A stretch of DNA of 64,000 nucleotides, taken from the NCBI GenBank assembly GCA_017882375.1, contig JADGPP010000004.1, forward strand, positions 30,844 to 94,843, in the 5' to 3' direction. Below are positions 34,380 to 43,275 of the stretch, one piece after another. The stretch comes from Solirubrobacteraceae bacterium. Lineage in GTDB: Bacteria > Actinomycetota > Thermoleophilia > Solirubrobacterales > Solirubrobacteraceae. The notes below the pieces were generated by a model. The model saw only the letters and a list, made by a program, of their open reading frames with translations, was not told where the DNA came from and did not search any database. Both the position numbers and the translations under genes were made by a program. How positions within the stretch are numbered: position 1 is the stretch's first letter; every line of letters begins with the position of its first letter.

Positions 34380-34934
34380 GTGGCACGCGTGTTCGTAATC
34401 ACGGGTCCGTCGGGGGTCGGCAAGGGGACGCTGATTCGCGGTCTGATCGAGCGCATCGACGGTCTGCAGCTGTCGGTCTCGGCGACGACGCGCGCGCCGC
34501 GGCCGGGGGAGAGCGACGGCGTCGACTACCACTTCCTCACGCGCGAGGAGTTCGATCGCCGCGTCGCCGCCGGTGACTTCGTCGAGCACGCCGACTACGC
34601 CGGGCGCAGCTACGGCACGCTGCGCTCAGAGCTCGAGGATCGCGTCGCCGCCGGCGTGCCGGTCGTGCTGGAGATCGAGGTGCAGGGCGCGCGCCAGGTG
34701 CGCGCGGCGATGCCCGAGGCCGTGCAGGTGTTCATCGCGCCGCCGTCGCTGGAGGCGCTGCGCACGCGCCTGATCGGGCGCGGCACCGACGACGCCGGCG
34801 AGGTCGAGCGCCGGCTGAAGGTCGCCGAGCAAGAGCTCACCGCGCAGCCCGAGTTCGGCCATGTCGTGATCAACGACCGCCTCGACGACGCGCTCGACGC
34901 GCTCACGGCGATCGTCGCCGGCGAGCTCGGCTGA
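34380..34934 (+). CDS. gmk: Guanylate kinase
   Basis: Phosphorylates GMP to GDP. P-loop FVITGPSGVGKGTLIRGL at the N-terminus, GMP-binding SVSATTRAPRPGESDGVDYH, YGTLRSELEDRV and the lid RLIGRGTDDAGEVERRL. 184 residues from GTG 34380. TAGGGT lies 8 bases before this GTG, so a leaderless transcript is likely; a TTG nine bases earlier would lie in the -10 box and is rejected. Confidence 0.95.
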   Translation: MARVFVITGPSGVGKGTLIRGLIERIDGLQLSVSATTRAPRPGESDGVDYHFLTREEFDRRVAAGDFVEHADYAGRSYGTLRSELEDRVAAGVPVVLEIEVQGARQVRAAMPEAVQVFIAPPSLEALRTRLIGRGTDDAGEVERRLKVAEQELTAQPEFGHVVINDRLDDALDALTAIVAGELG

Positions 34935-35016
34935 CTGTCGCCCGTGGCCGCGCGGTCCGGCTGCGCGCTGCGCGGCCACTACACTTGAGTCTCCCCGAGG
35001 AAAGGCAACAGCGACC

Positions 35017-35244
35017 GTGATCTCCCCCCGAATCGACCGTCTGCTCGACAACGTCGACTCCAACTACGCGAGCGTCGTGGTATCCGCCAAGCGCGCGCGA
35101 CAGATCAACAGCTACTACCACAACCTCGGCGAGGGAACGTTCGACGAGTTCCCGCCCCCGATGATCGAAACCGGCTCGAAAAACTATCTGACGATCGCCC
35201 TCGAGGAGGTCGCAGCCGGAAAGATCAAGTACCACTACAGATAG
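35017..35244 (+). CDS. rpoZ: RNA polymerase omega subunit
   Basis: Small subunit that helps fold and recruit beta prime. The 75 residues carry the omega signature ASVVVSAKRARQINSYYHNL and the typical actinobacterial end KNYLTIALEEVAAGKIKYHY. GTG start with a good Shine-Dalgarno (CGAGGAAAGG). TACACT at 34980 is a plausible -10 box. Confidence 0.94.
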   Translation: MISPRIDRLLDNVDSNYASVVVSAKRARQINSYYHNLGEGTFDEFPPPMIETGSKNYLTIALEEVAAGKIKYHYR

Positions 35245-35273
35245 CCGTGGGGCCGCAACACGCGCCTCAGTGC

Positions 35274-35302
35274 TTGCTAGCGGTCACAAGTAGCTCTACA
35301 AC
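35274..35302 (+). promoter_or_regulatory. Promoter of coaBC
   Basis: TTGCTA and TACAAC with an ideal 17-base spacer. The -10 box ends 6 bases before ATG 35309, so the mRNA is probably leaderless. Confidence 0.6.
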
Positions 35303-35308
35303 CTAGTC

Positions 35309-36601
35309 ATGGCGCGCATCTTGCTGGGCGTTAGCGGCGGGATCGCCGCGTACAAGGCGCTGGAGCTCGTGCGCCTGACGACGGGGGCTGGGCACGCGGT
35401 TCGCGTGGTGCAGACGCCGACGAGCCGCCGGTTTGTGGGGGAGGCGTCGTTTGCCGCGCTGAGCGGGGCGCCGGTGCTCGTCAGCGAGTTCGAGCGCGAC
35501 CCGGCGCGCGGGGCGTTTCCCGGCGACCCGCAACCGGCGCACGATCCGCTCAGTCACCTGGAGCTCGTGGGCAACGCCGACGTGTACGTGATCGCGCCGG
35601 CCTCGGCGAACACGATCGCCAAGCTGGCCAACGGGCTGGCCTTCGACATGCTCTGCAGCTGCGCGCTCGCGGCCACCTGCCCGGTGCTCGTGGCGCCGGC
35701 GATGAACAACCACATGTACGAGCACCCGGCGACGCGCGCCAACCTGCAGACGCTGCGCGAGCGCGGAGTGACGATCGTGGCGCCGGGCGAAGGGCGCCTG
35801 GCGTCCAAGGGCGAGCACGGCATCGGGCGCCTGGCCGAGCCCGCGCAGCTGCTGGCCGCCTGTGAGGCGGCGCTCGCCGCTGGGACATCGGCCGGCGGGC
35901 AGGCAAACGGCGCCGTGACGGCCCGCGGCGGAGATTGGGATGGCGTGAAGGTGCTCGTCACGGCCGGCGGCACGCGCGAGCCGATCGACAGCGTGCGCTT
36001 TCTCGGCAACAGCTCCTCGGGGAGGATGGGCCTGGCGCTCGCCGAGGCGGCCCTCGCACGCGGCGCCGACGTGACGCTGGTCGCGGCGAACGTGTCGCTG
36101 GCGGCGAGCGAGGCGATCGCGCGGCGCGATGTCGTCACGGCGGCCGAGCTGCAGCGCGCCTGTCAAGAGGAGTTTCCCGTCAGCGACGTGCTGTTCATGG
36201 CGGCGGCCGTCGCCGACTTCCGACCGGTCGCTCCGCAGCAGGGCAAGATCAAGAAGTCCGGCCGCGCGAGTCTGGCCTTGGAGCTGGAGGCGACGACCGA
36301 CGTGCTCGCCACGCTGGCCGCCCAGCGCCGTGAGGGTCAGACGCTCGTCGGCTTCGCCGCCGAGCACGGCGACGGCGCGGTCGAGCTTGCACGTGGCAAG
36401 CTCGTAGAGAAGGGCGTCGACGCGATCGTCGTCAACGACATCTCGCGCGCGGACATCGGCTTCGACGTGGACGCAAACGAGGTCACGATCCTCACCGCCA
36501 ACGGCTCGGCCAACGGGGCGATCAGCGTCGGGCGCGCGGCCAAGTCGCAGGTCGCCGAGGCGATCCTCGACGCCGTCTGGAGGCTGCGCGGCGGGCGTTA
36601 A
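35309..36601 (+). CDS. coaBC: Bifunctional phosphopantothenoylcysteine decarboxylase/synthetase
   Basis: Two coenzyme A steps: CoaB couples phosphopantothenate to cysteine and CoaC decarboxylates the product using FMN. The N-terminal flavoprotein domain begins ILLGVSGGIAAYKALELVRL and has VIAPASANTIAKLANGLA and VAPAMNNHMYEHPA. The C-terminal synthetase domain has VLVTAGGTREPIDSVRFLGN and SSSGRMGLALAEAAL, MAAAVADFRP and IVVNDISRADIGFD. 430 residues, both domains complete. Confidence 0.95.
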   Translation: MARILLGVSGGIAAYKALELVRLTTGAGHAVRVVQTPTSRRFVGEASFAALSGAPVLVSEFERDPARGAFPGDPQPAHDPLSHLELVGNADVYVIAPASANTIAKLANGLAFDMLCSCALAATCPVLVAPAMNNHMYEHPATRANLQTLRERGVTIVAPGEGRLASKGEHGIGRLAEPAQLLAACEAALAAGTSAGGQANGAVTARGGDWDGVKVLVTAGGTREPIDSVRFLGNSSSGRMGLALAEAALARGADVTLVAANVSLAASEAIARRDVVTAAELQRACQEEFPVSDVLFMAAAVADFRPVAPQQGKIKKSGRASLALELEATTDVLATLAAQRREGQTLVGFAAEHGDGAVELARGKLVEKGVDAIVVNDISRADIGFDVDANEVTILTANGSANGAISVGRAAKSQVAEAILDAVWRLRGGR

Positions 36602-36612
36602 ACTGAGCTGCT

Positions 36613-36981
36613 GTGGAAAGCCTCTATGACCTGTACCAGCGGGGCCGTGAGCTGCTCGAGCACGGCGACTACCAAGCGGCGATCGTGCCGCTGAGCAAAG
36701 CCCGCGACCTGGAGCCCGACAAGGCCTCGATCCGCGAGGCGCTGGGCCGTGCGCTGTTTCACGCGCAGCACTACGAGGGCGCTGCGGAGGAGTTCAAGGC
36801 GGTCGCCGCGAACACGCCGACCAACGACTACGCGCTGTTCTGCCTCGGCCGCGCGATGCAGCTGCTGGGGCGCCACAGCGAGGCCTGCCAGCCGCTGGCG
36901 CTGGCGTGCTCGCTGCGTCCCGAGCGCGAGGACTATCGCGTCTATCGCGATCGCGCGCGGCGTGATGCGCACCGCGCCTGA
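36613..36981 (+). CDS. Tetratricopeptide repeat protein
   Basis: A 122-residue helical protein with about three TPR units: LLEHGDYQAAIVPLSKARDL, ALFHAQHYEGAAEEFKAVAA and CLGRAMQLLGRHSEACQPLA. Such modules bind other proteins. It has no signal peptide or enzyme domain. The GTG start lies 11 bases after the coaBC stop, so they are probably co-transcribed. Confidence 0.85.
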   Translation: MESLYDLYQRGRELLEHGDYQAAIVPLSKARDLEPDKASIREALGRALFHAQHYEGAAEEFKAVAANTPTNDYALFCLGRAMQLLGRHSEACQPLALACSLRPEREDYRVYRDRARRDAHRA

Positions 36982-37041
36982 GCGACCGGGCACAAGCGCG
37001 CCCTCTGCAGGCAAAGATGCCCTGCGCGGGCGGCCCGATGC

Positions 37042-37108
37042 TATGCTCGAAGGAGAGCTTTCGTGCCGCCGATCGAAGATCGGCCAGCAGACGTCGGCAG
37101 CCGTACCG
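37042..37108 (+). promoter_or_regulatory. Structured leader of the rimP-nusA-infB operon
   Basis: TATGCT (37042-37047) is a likely -10 box. The transcript would then contain a perfect hairpin GCCGATC-GAA-GATCGGC (37068-37084). CTTTCG (37058-37063) can pair with CGAAAG (37107-37112), which overlaps the 5' arm of the terminator that follows. Such competing pairs suggest attenuation, but no ligand or protein partner can be read from the sequence. Confidence 0.5.
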
Positions 37109-37134
37109 AAAGTGGGCGCAGGCCCGCTTTTTTT
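37109..37134 (+). terminator. Intrinsic terminator in front of rimP
   Basis: AAAGTGGGC pairs with GCCCGCTTT (one G-T pair) around a short loop, followed at once by seven Ts. It lies between the leader and rimP, so it either ends a short RNA or acts as an attenuator of the nusA operon. Confidence 0.8.
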
Positions 37135-37152
37135 GCGTAAAGGAGCAAGTTG

Positions 37153-37644
37153 ATGACACCAATTCAGGCAGATATCGAAAGGCGTTTGGCGCTCAGCGAC
37201 CCCGACGTCGAGGTGCTGCTCGCCGAGGTTCTCGGTGGCCGCTCGCTGCGTGTGTTCATCGACCACCCCGACGGCGTGACGCTCGAGCTGTGCGAGCGCG
37301 TGACGCTGGCGCTGACCGACCTGCGCGAGCGCTACTCGCTGGAGGTCTCCTCGCCGGGGACCGAGCGCCCGCTGACCAAGCCCGCGCACTTCCGCCGCTT
37401 CGTCGGCCGTCGCGCTCGCGTGCGTGCGCGCTGGTCGATCTCCGATCGGTCGCGCCCGACCCAGCCCTCCGGGCTGTGTGCCCCCTCCGAGGGCGAGCGT
37501 CGCCCGGGCGAGGCGCGCGCCGTGAGGAGCTTCACCGGGGAGCTCGTGGGAGCCTCGGAGGAGGAGATCACCCTGGCCGCCGACGGCGGCGTCATCGCGA
37601 TCCCCTACTCGGAGATCCGCCGATCCAACCTGGTCGAGGAGTAG
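37153..37644 (+). CDS. rimP: Ribosome maturation factor RimP
   Basis: Assembly factor for the 30S subunit. The RimP pattern is clear: VEVLLAEVLGGRSLRVFIDH, LELCERVTLALTDL and SLEVSSPGTERPLTKPAHF, then an SH3-like C-terminal domain ending IPYSEIRRSNLVEE. 163 residues, with an insertion rich in Arg/Pro/Ser in the C-terminal domain. AAAGGAG lies 7 bases before ATG 37153; a TTG just upstream is less likely. First gene of the operon. Confidence 0.92.
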   Translation: MTPIQADIERRLALSDPDVEVLLAEVLGGRSLRVFIDHPDGVTLELCERVTLALTDLRERYSLEVSSPGTERPLTKPAHFRRFVGRRARVRARWSISDRSRPTQPSGLCAPSEGERRPGEARAVRSFTGELVGASEEEITLAADGGVIAIPYSEIRRSNLVEE

Positions 37645-37648
37645 GGCC

Positions 37649-39052
37649 ATGTCACGCGAAATCCTCGAAGCCATGCACGCGCTTGCGCGCGAGAAGGGAA
37701 TCGAGCCCGAGAAGCTGATGATCGCGCTCGAGGATGCGCTGCTGTCCGCGTACAAGAAGCAGCCCGGCTCGGCCAAGTACGCGCGCGTCGAAATGGACCG
37801 CGAGACGGCTGACTTCCGCGTGATCGAACTGATCATCCCCGAGCGCCTGGAGGCGCACCTGATCGTCGAGACGATCGACGAGGAAACGACCGTCGACCCC
37901 GAGACGGGGGAGATGCGCGAACCCGAGGAACCGGAAATCGATCCCGCGAAGTTCGCCGAATACCGCGACCAGATCGATGAACGCGACGTCACGCCCGACG
38001 ACTTCGGGCGGATCGCCGCGCAGACGGCCAAGCAGGTCATCCTGCAGCGCATCCGCGAGGCCGAGCGCGACATGATGTACGAGGAGTACCGCGACCGCGT
38101 CGGCGAGCTGATCACGGGCATCGTGCAGCAGTCGGACTCGCGCTACACGCTCGTGCAGCTGCGCGAACGCGTCGAGGCGCTGCTGCCGAAGTCCGAGCAG
38201 GTGGAGGGCGAGCGCTACGACCACTCCCAGCGCATCAAGGCCGTGATCAAGGAGGTCTCGCCGTCGACCAAGGGTCCGGCGATCATCGTCTCCCGGCGCG
38301 ACCCCGAGCTCATCAAGAAGCTGTTCGAGCTGGAGGTCCCGGAGATCGCCGACGGCCTGGTGGAGATCGCCAACGTCGCCCGCGAGCCCGGCTACCGCTC
38401 GAAGATCGCCGTGATCTCGCACACCGACGGCGTCGATCCGGTCGGCGCGTGCGTCGGCCCGCGCGGCTCGCGCGTGCGCATGGTCGTCTCCGAGCTGCGC
38501 GGCGAGAAGATCGACATCATCCCCTTCAACGACGAGCCTGCGCGCTTCGTCGCCAAGGCACTGTCGCCGGCGCGCGTGCGCGAGGTGCTCGTCGACGACG
38601 AGGCCAAGCAGGCGACGGTGATCGTCCCCGACGATCAGCTCTCGCTGGCGATCGGCCGCGAGGGTCAGAACGCGCGCCTGGCCGCGCGCCTGACCGGCTG
38701 GCGCGTGGACATCCGCTCGGAGACCGAGTTCGCCGCCGAGGAGGCCGAGCACGGCTACGAGGAGGAGGAGGTGCAGGGCCGCTGCGCCGCGATCCTCTCA
38801 AACGGCCGGCGCTGTCCGAACGCCTCGCTTCCCAACTCCCGCTACTGCGGCATCGACAGCCACCAGGCGCTGGCGAACGTCGACACCGACAACGTCGCCG
38901 ACCTCACCGGCGCGGACGACGGATCGACCACCACAGTCGCGGTTTCGGTTGATCCACCCGTCCCGACCCCGGTGGACCCATCTGCCGAGGCGGCAACCTA
39001 TACCGCTGACGAGACCGCCGGCGCAGAAACCGCCGAGGAGCGGGCGACATAA
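37649..39052 (+). CDS. nusA: Transcription termination/antitermination factor NusA, with zinc-knuckle tail
   Basis: Binds RNA polymerase and nascent RNA, controlling pausing and termination. Domains in order: N-terminal polymerase-binding domain (ALAREKGIEPEKLMIALEDA), S1 (YTLVQLRERVEALLP region), KH1 (VDPVGACVGPRGSRVRMVVS) and KH2 (SLAIGREGQNARLAARLTGW). An extra tail follows with Cys379, Cys389, Cys400 and His405 (RCAAILSNGRRCPNAS, SRYCGIDSHQ), like a DUF5763-type zinc knuckle, and then a disordered acidic end. The zinc tail is not part of standard NusA. 467 residues; it sits between rimP and ylxR as usual. Confidence 0.95.
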   Translation: MSREILEAMHALAREKGIEPEKLMIALEDALLSAYKKQPGSAKYARVEMDRETADFRVIELIIPERLEAHLIVETIDEETTVDPETGEMREPEEPEIDPAKFAEYRDQIDERDVTPDDFGRIAAQTAKQVILQRIREAERDMMYEEYRDRVGELITGIVQQSDSRYTLVQLRERVEALLPKSEQVEGERYDHSQRIKAVIKEVSPSTKGPAIIVSRRDPELIKKLFELEVPEIADGLVEIANVAREPGYRSKIAVISHTDGVDPVGACVGPRGSRVRMVVSELRGEKIDIIPFNDEPARFVAKALSPARVREVLVDDEAKQATVIVPDDQLSLAIGREGQNARLAARLTGWRVDIRSETEFAAEEAEHGYEEEEVQGRCAAILSNGRRCPNASLPNSRYCGIDSHQALANVDTDNVADLTGADDGSTTTVAVSVDPPVPTPVDPSAEAATYTADETAGAETAEERAT

Positions 39053-39062
39053 GCGCGCGACC

Positions 39063-39077
39063 CGGCCCTTCGGGCCG
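39063..39077 (+). other. Hairpin between nusA and ylxR
   Basis: CGGCCC-TTC-GGGCCG forms a six-pair stem with a three-base loop that abuts the ylxR GTG. It lacks a T-tract and could limit ylxR translation or protect an mRNA end. Confidence 0.4.
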
Positions 39078-39078
39078 T

Positions 39079-39390
39079 GTGCCCCCCCGGCGCCGTTGCG
39101 TCGGCTGTGGCCGAATCGCGCCGAAGTCAGAGCTGCTGCGCATCGTCGCCACCGAGCACGGCTCGTCGCGCGCTGGCGAAGGCGGGCAGACCCGCGCGGT
39201 CGTCGACCCACTCGCGCGGATGCCCGGGCGTGGTGCGTATCTCTGTCGCGAGGACGCCGCCCCACGGCCGGCGCCCCAATGTCTGGCGCTCGCCGCGCGC
39301 CGCGGCGGGATCCCGCGCGCCCTGCGTCGTGCGATCCCCGGTGGGCTCGTGCTGGATGACTCAGAGCCCGTAGAATCGGTGGACCGATGA
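39079..39390 (+). CDS. ylxR: YlxR family RNA-binding protein (DUF448)
   Basis: A 103-residue basic protein with the YlxR motifs RRRCVGCGRIAPKSELLRIV and GRGAYLCRED, found between nusA and infB in many bacteria. Family members are reported to bind RNA or influence RNase P; the role here is not defined. A Ser/Gly/Gln-rich insertion (residues 27-40) separates the two motifs. The GTG start lies at a hairpin, and the stop overlaps infB by four bases. Confidence 0.88.
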   Translation: MPPRRRCVGCGRIAPKSELLRIVATEHGSSRAGEGGQTRAVVDPLARMPGRGAYLCREDAAPRPAPQCLALAARRGGIPRALRRAIPGGLVLDDSEPVESVDR

Positions 39391-41795
39391 GCAAGAAGCG
39401 CGTCCACGAAATCGCCAAGGAGCAAGGGCTCTCCAGCAAGGAGCTGCTGGAGAAGCTGCACGCCGCCGGCGTCGAGGCCAAGGCCGCGGCATCCTCGGTC
39501 GAGGAGGCCGTCGCGCTGAAGGCGCTCGGCGCCTCCAACGGCGCGGCGTCCAGCGCCAACGGAGCTGGCGCCCGAGCAGCGGCTCCGCCGGTCGCCAAGG
39601 CGAACGCAACCGCTACCGCCGCACCCCCTGCGCCCAAGCAGGCCGCCCCGGCCAAGCCGGCGACCGCGAAGGCCACATCGCCCGCCAGCGCCCCCGACGC
39701 TCCGGCAGCCGCCCCCGCTTCGCAGAGCCCCGCCGCAGCCCCAGCCGAATCGACGGTGCCTGCAAGCGCGCCTGCTGCGCCGGCGCCGGGCGCCGCTGCA
39801 CAAAGCGCCGCCGAGCGCGTGCGCCCGACGCGCGACTCGCGAACCGGCGAGCGCACGCCCGGCGACATCGGCCCGGGCGGCCGCCGTCGCGTGGTGATCG
39901 ACTCGCAGGCCTCGCGCCGCCAGCAGGGCGGCCCGGCCAACCAGCCCCAGCGCCGCCCGCGCCGCGGTCGCCGCCGCCGCGGCACCTACGACGACACGAT
40001 CGCGCCGATCGACAGCACGGCGATGGAGGCGACCGACGAGATCCGCGTCAACTCGGGCTCGACGGTCAAGGACGTCGCCGAGTACCTCGGCGTGCCCGTT
40101 CCCGAGGTGATCAAGAAGCTGATGACGCTCGGCGAGATGGCGACGCTCACGCAGACGCTGTCCGACGAGGCGATTCAGGTGCTCGCCGACGAGTTCGAAA
40201 AGAAGATCGAGATCGTCCACGCCGCCGACGACGTCGCGGTCGAGCCGGTGTTCGAAGACGCCGAGGAGGATCTCGTCGCGCGCCCGCCGGTCGTGACGAT
40301 CATGGGCCACGTCGACCACGGCAAGACCTCGCTGCTGGATGCGATCCGCACGACCGAGGTCGCCGCGGGCGAGGCCGGCGGGATCACGCAGCACATCGGC
40401 GCCTACCAGGTGCACCACGGCGACAAAGAGATCACGTTCCTGGATACGCCCGGCCACGAGGCGTTCACGGCGATGCGCGCCCGCGGCGCGCGCGTGACCG
40501 ATCTCGCGGTGATCGTGGTCGCGGCCGACGACGGCGTCAAGCCTCAGACCGAGGAGGCGATCGACCACGCGCGCGCCGCCGAGGTGCCGATCATCGTGGC
40601 GGTCAACAAGATCGACAAGGAGGGCGCACAGCCCGACCGCGTGCGCACCGAGATGACCCAGCACGGGCTGCAGCCGGCGGAGTGGGGCGGGGATATCGAG
40701 TTCGTCGACGTCAGCGCGAAGACCCACCAGGGCCTGGACTCGCTGCTCGACACGATCCAGGTCGTCACCGACCTGGAGGAGCTGAAGGCCAACAGCGCGG
40801 CGGATGCTTCGGGCACCGTGATCGAGTCAAAGCTCGACCCCGGGCGCGGCCCGGTCGTCACCGTGCTGATCCAGCGCGGGACGCTGCGTGTCGGCGACGC
40901 GCTGGTCGCGGGCGCACACTTCGGGCGGGTGCGCGCGATGCACGACTTCATCGGCAACAAAGTCAAGCGTGCGACTCCCGGCGAGCCCGTGGAGATGCTC
41001 GGCTTCGACGGCGTGCCCGAGGCGGGCGAGATCGTGCGCGTGGTCGAAAACGAGCGCCGCGCACGCGCGCTGGCAGGCGAGCGCGCCAACCGCCTGAAGA
41101 CCGAGGCGCTCGCTCGTCGATCCGGGCGCAAGGTCTCGCTGGAGGACGTCTTCAAGCTTGCCCAGGAGGGCACCGTCAAGGAGCTCAGCCTCGTCGTCAA
41201 GGCCGACGTCGCCGGATCGCTGGAGGCGATCGAGGACGAGATCGCGAAGCTGCCCCAGCAGGAGGTCGCGGTGAACATCATCCACCGCGGCGTCGGCGGC
41301 ATCAACGAGTCCGACGTGATGCTCGCGGCGGCGTCTGAGGGCGTCGTGCTGGCGTTCAACGTGCGCCCGGTCGGAGACGCCCGCCAGATCGCCGAGCGCG
41401 AGGGCGTGGAGATCCGCTCCTACGCGGTCATCTATCGCGCGATCGACGAGCTTCGCGCGGCGATGCAGGGGATGCTCGAGCCCGCCGAGGTCGAGACGAC
41501 ACTCGGCCAGGCCGAGGTCCGCCAGCTGTTCCGCGCTTCGAAGATCGGCACGATCGCCGGCTCGTTCGTCACCGAGGGCAAGGTCACGCGTGGCGCGAAA
41601 GTGCGCGTCGTGCGCGACGGCACGGTGATCTACGACACGACGATCGAGAGCCTGCGCCGTTTCAACGACGACGCGCGCGAGGTCACATCCGGCTTTGAGT
41701 GCGGCATCGTGCTGACCAACTTCCAGGACCTGCACGAGGGCGACGTGCTGGAGACCTATGAGACGCGCCTGCAGGAACGCGAGCTGGCCTCCTGA
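39387..41795 (+). CDS. infB: Translation initiation factor IF-2
   Basis: GTPase that places initiator tRNA on the 30S subunit. The first 25 residues form the IF2 N-terminal helix domain ([20 protein letters not shown]), then about 150 residues of low-complexity Ala/Pro sequence. The GTPase domain has G1 [15 protein letters not shown]2 [13 protein letters not shown]3 [13 protein letters not shown] and G4 VAVNKIDK. The C-terminal domains are complete. 802 residues, ATGA overlap with ylxR. Confidence 0.97.
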   Translation: MSKKRVHEIAKEQGLSSKELLEKLHAAGVEAKAAASSVEEAVALKALGASNGAASSANGAGARAAAPPVAKANATATAAPPAPKQAAPAKPATAKATSPASAPDAPAAAPASQSPAAAPAESTVPASAPAAPAPGAAAQSAAERVRPTRDSRTGERTPGDIGPGGRRRVVIDSQASRRQQGGPANQPQRRPRRGRRRRGTYDDTIAPIDSTAMEATDEIRVNSGSTVKDVAEYLGVPVPEVIKKLMTLGEMATLTQTLSDEAIQVLADEFEKKIEIVHAADDVAVEPVFEDAEEDLVARPPVVTIMGHVDHGKTSLLDAIRTTEVAAGEAGGITQHIGAYQVHHGDKEITFLDTPGHEAFTAMRARGARVTDLAVIVVAADDGVKPQTEEAIDHARAAEVPIIVAVNKIDKEGAQPDRVRTEMTQHGLQPAEWGGDIEFVDVSAKTHQGLDSLLDTIQVVTDLEELKANSAADASGTVIESKLDPGRGPVVTVLIQRGTLRVGDALVAGAHFGRVRAMHDFIGNKVKRATPGEPVEMLGFDGVPEAGEIVRVVENERRARALAGERANRLKTEALARRSGRKVSLEDVFKLAQEGTVKELSLVVKADVAGSLEAIEDEIAKLPQQEVAVNIIHRGVGGINESDVMLAAASEGVVLAFNVRPVGDARQIAEREGVEIRSYAVIYRAIDELRAAMQGMLEPAEVETTLGQAEVRQLFRASKIGTIAGSFVTEGKVTRGAKVRVVRDGTVIYDTTIESLRRFNDDAREVTSGFECGIVLTNFQDLHEGDVLETYETRLQERELAS

Positions 41796-41800
41796 GCGCC

Positions 41801-41812
41801 CGCCCGCGGGCG
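41801..41812. terminator. GC palindrome after infB
   Basis: CGCCCGCGGGCG, a perfect 12-bp palindrome, starts 6 bases after the infB stop. It has no T-tract; probably a weak terminator or 3' stabilising structure. Confidence 0.3.
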
Positions 41813-41884
41813 GCACCTTCCCAAGCCGACCGCGGATGACAGATATCGATCAGTCGTTTTGGATGGCAGGGGTTGCGAGTTAGG

Positions 41885-42247
41885 ATGAGCACAGGACGCA
41901 TGCGTCGAGTTGATGAGGCGATTCGCCAGGTGATCGGCGATGTCGTGGCGAAAGACATGAAGGACCCTCGAGTGGGATTCGTAACAGTGACCGATGTCAG
42001 GACCAGCCCCGATCTCAGCCATGCGCGCGTGTACGTGAGCGTGCTCGGCGAACGCGGGCAGCCCTCCGATTCCGCCCAGCGCGAGGCGAGCCTGGAGGGC
42101 CTGCGCAGCGCCCATGGCTTCCTGCAGGGCCGCGTGGCATCCGAGCTGCGCCTCAAGCGCACACCGGCGCTCGAGTTCTCCTACGACGACACGACCGACC
42201 GCGCGATGCGCGTCGAGGAGATCCTCGACGAGATCGGCCCGTCGTGA
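41885..42247 (+). CDS. rbfA: Ribosome-binding factor A
   Basis: Late 30S maturation factor with a KH-like fold. RMRRVDEAIRQVIGDVVAKD, then DPRVGFVTVTDVRTSPDLSH and ARVYVSVLGE are the family motifs, and LKRTPALEFSYDDTTDRAMR is the usual end. 120 residues from ATG 41885. The stop overlaps the nrnA GTG by four bases. Confidence 0.93.
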   Translation: MSTGRMRRVDEAIRQVIGDVVAKDMKDPRVGFVTVTDVRTSPDLSHARVYVSVLGERGQPSDSAQREASLEGLRSAHGFLQGRVASELRLKRTPALEFSYDDTTDRAMRVEEILDEIGPS

Positions 42248-43275
42248 GCGACGGGCAGGGCGCAATCAGCGCCCGCGAGCGCGTGCTCGCGAGGATCCGC
42301 CAGGACTCGCGCTTCGCGCTGGCCACGCACGAGCACCCCGACGGCGACGCGCTGGGCTCGCTGGTGGCGATGCAGGAGCTGCTGAGCGCGCTGGGCAAGG
42401 ACTCGGTGATGTACGTCTCGCCCGACGACTTGCCGCTGCCGTCGGAGTACGAGATGTTCCTGCTCGAGGACGCGATCCACTCGCCGCCGGCGGACATCGC
42501 CGAGCGCACGGTGGTGTTCCTGGACTGCGGCAACATCGACCGCAACTCGGCGGGCGTGCTGCGCGACGGCGCGCACCTGCTGAACATCGACCACCACCAC
42601 GACAACACGCGCTTTGGCACCGTCAACCACGTCGTCGCCGACGCCTCGTGCACGGCGGAGATCGTCTGGGACCTGATGCACGGGCTGCAGGTGCGCCCGA
42701 CGCTCGTCGCGGCGCAGGCGCTGTACGTCGGGCTGATCACCGACACCGGGCGCTTCATGTACGAGAACACCGGCCCGAAGGCTCACCTGATGGCCGCCGA
42801 GCTGATCGAGGCGGGGGTCGACGTGGCCGACGTCTACCGCCAGCTCTACGAGGAGATGCCACCGGAGAAGCTCGCGCTGATGACGCTGGCCCTCGGCCAT
42901 CTGCAGCGCTTCGACGACGGCGAGCTGACGCTCGCGTCGCTGAGCGCGGAGGACTTCGAGCGCACCGAGGCCGAGGAGTACTACGCCGAGGGCGTCGTCG
43001 ACCAGCTGCGCGCGCTGCGCGGCACGAAGGTCGCGGTGCTGGTGCGCGCGATCGTCAGCGGTGAGCGCCGCGGGCAGCGCAAAGTCTCGCTGCGGGCGAC
43101 CGGCGACGACGTCGACGTCTCGCTGATCGCACGGGCGCAGGGGGGGGGCGGCCACCGTCGCGCGGCCGGCTTCTCGACGCCGCTGGATCTCGACGAGCTG
43201 ATCGCCTTCTTGCGACCGGCCGTCGCCGCGCAGCTGCACGCGTCAGACGGCCACGCGACAGCCACGCTTGCCTGA
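42244..43275 (+). CDS. nrnA: DHH/DHHA1 phosphoesterase, NrnA-type nanoRNase/pAp phosphatase
   Basis: Degrades very short RNA and 3'-phosphoadenosine 5'-phosphate, and in some actinobacteria cyclic dinucleotides. DHH motifs: ATHEHPDGDALGSLVAMQEL, FLDCGNIDRNS, LLNIDHHHDNTRFG (the DHH motif) and ITDTGRFMYENT. The DHHA1 domain shows ARAQGGGGHRRAAGFSTP. 343 residues. Its place between rbfA and truB is the standard actinobacterial order. Confidence 0.92.
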   Translation: MSDGQGAISARERVLARIRQDSRFALATHEHPDGDALGSLVAMQELLSALGKDSVMYVSPDDLPLPSEYEMFLLEDAIHSPPADIAERTVVFLDCGNIDRNSAGVLRDGAHLLNIDHHHDNTRFGTVNHVVADASCTAEIVWDLMHGLQVRPTLVAAQALYVGLITDTGRFMYENTGPKAHLMAAELIEAGVDVADVYRQLYEEMPPEKLALMTLALGHLQRFDDGELTLASLSAEDFERTEAEEYYAEGVVDQLRALRGTKVAVLVRAIVSGERRGQRKVSLRATGDDVDVSLIARAQGGGGHRRAAGFSTPLDLDELIAFLRPAVAAQLHASDGHATATLA

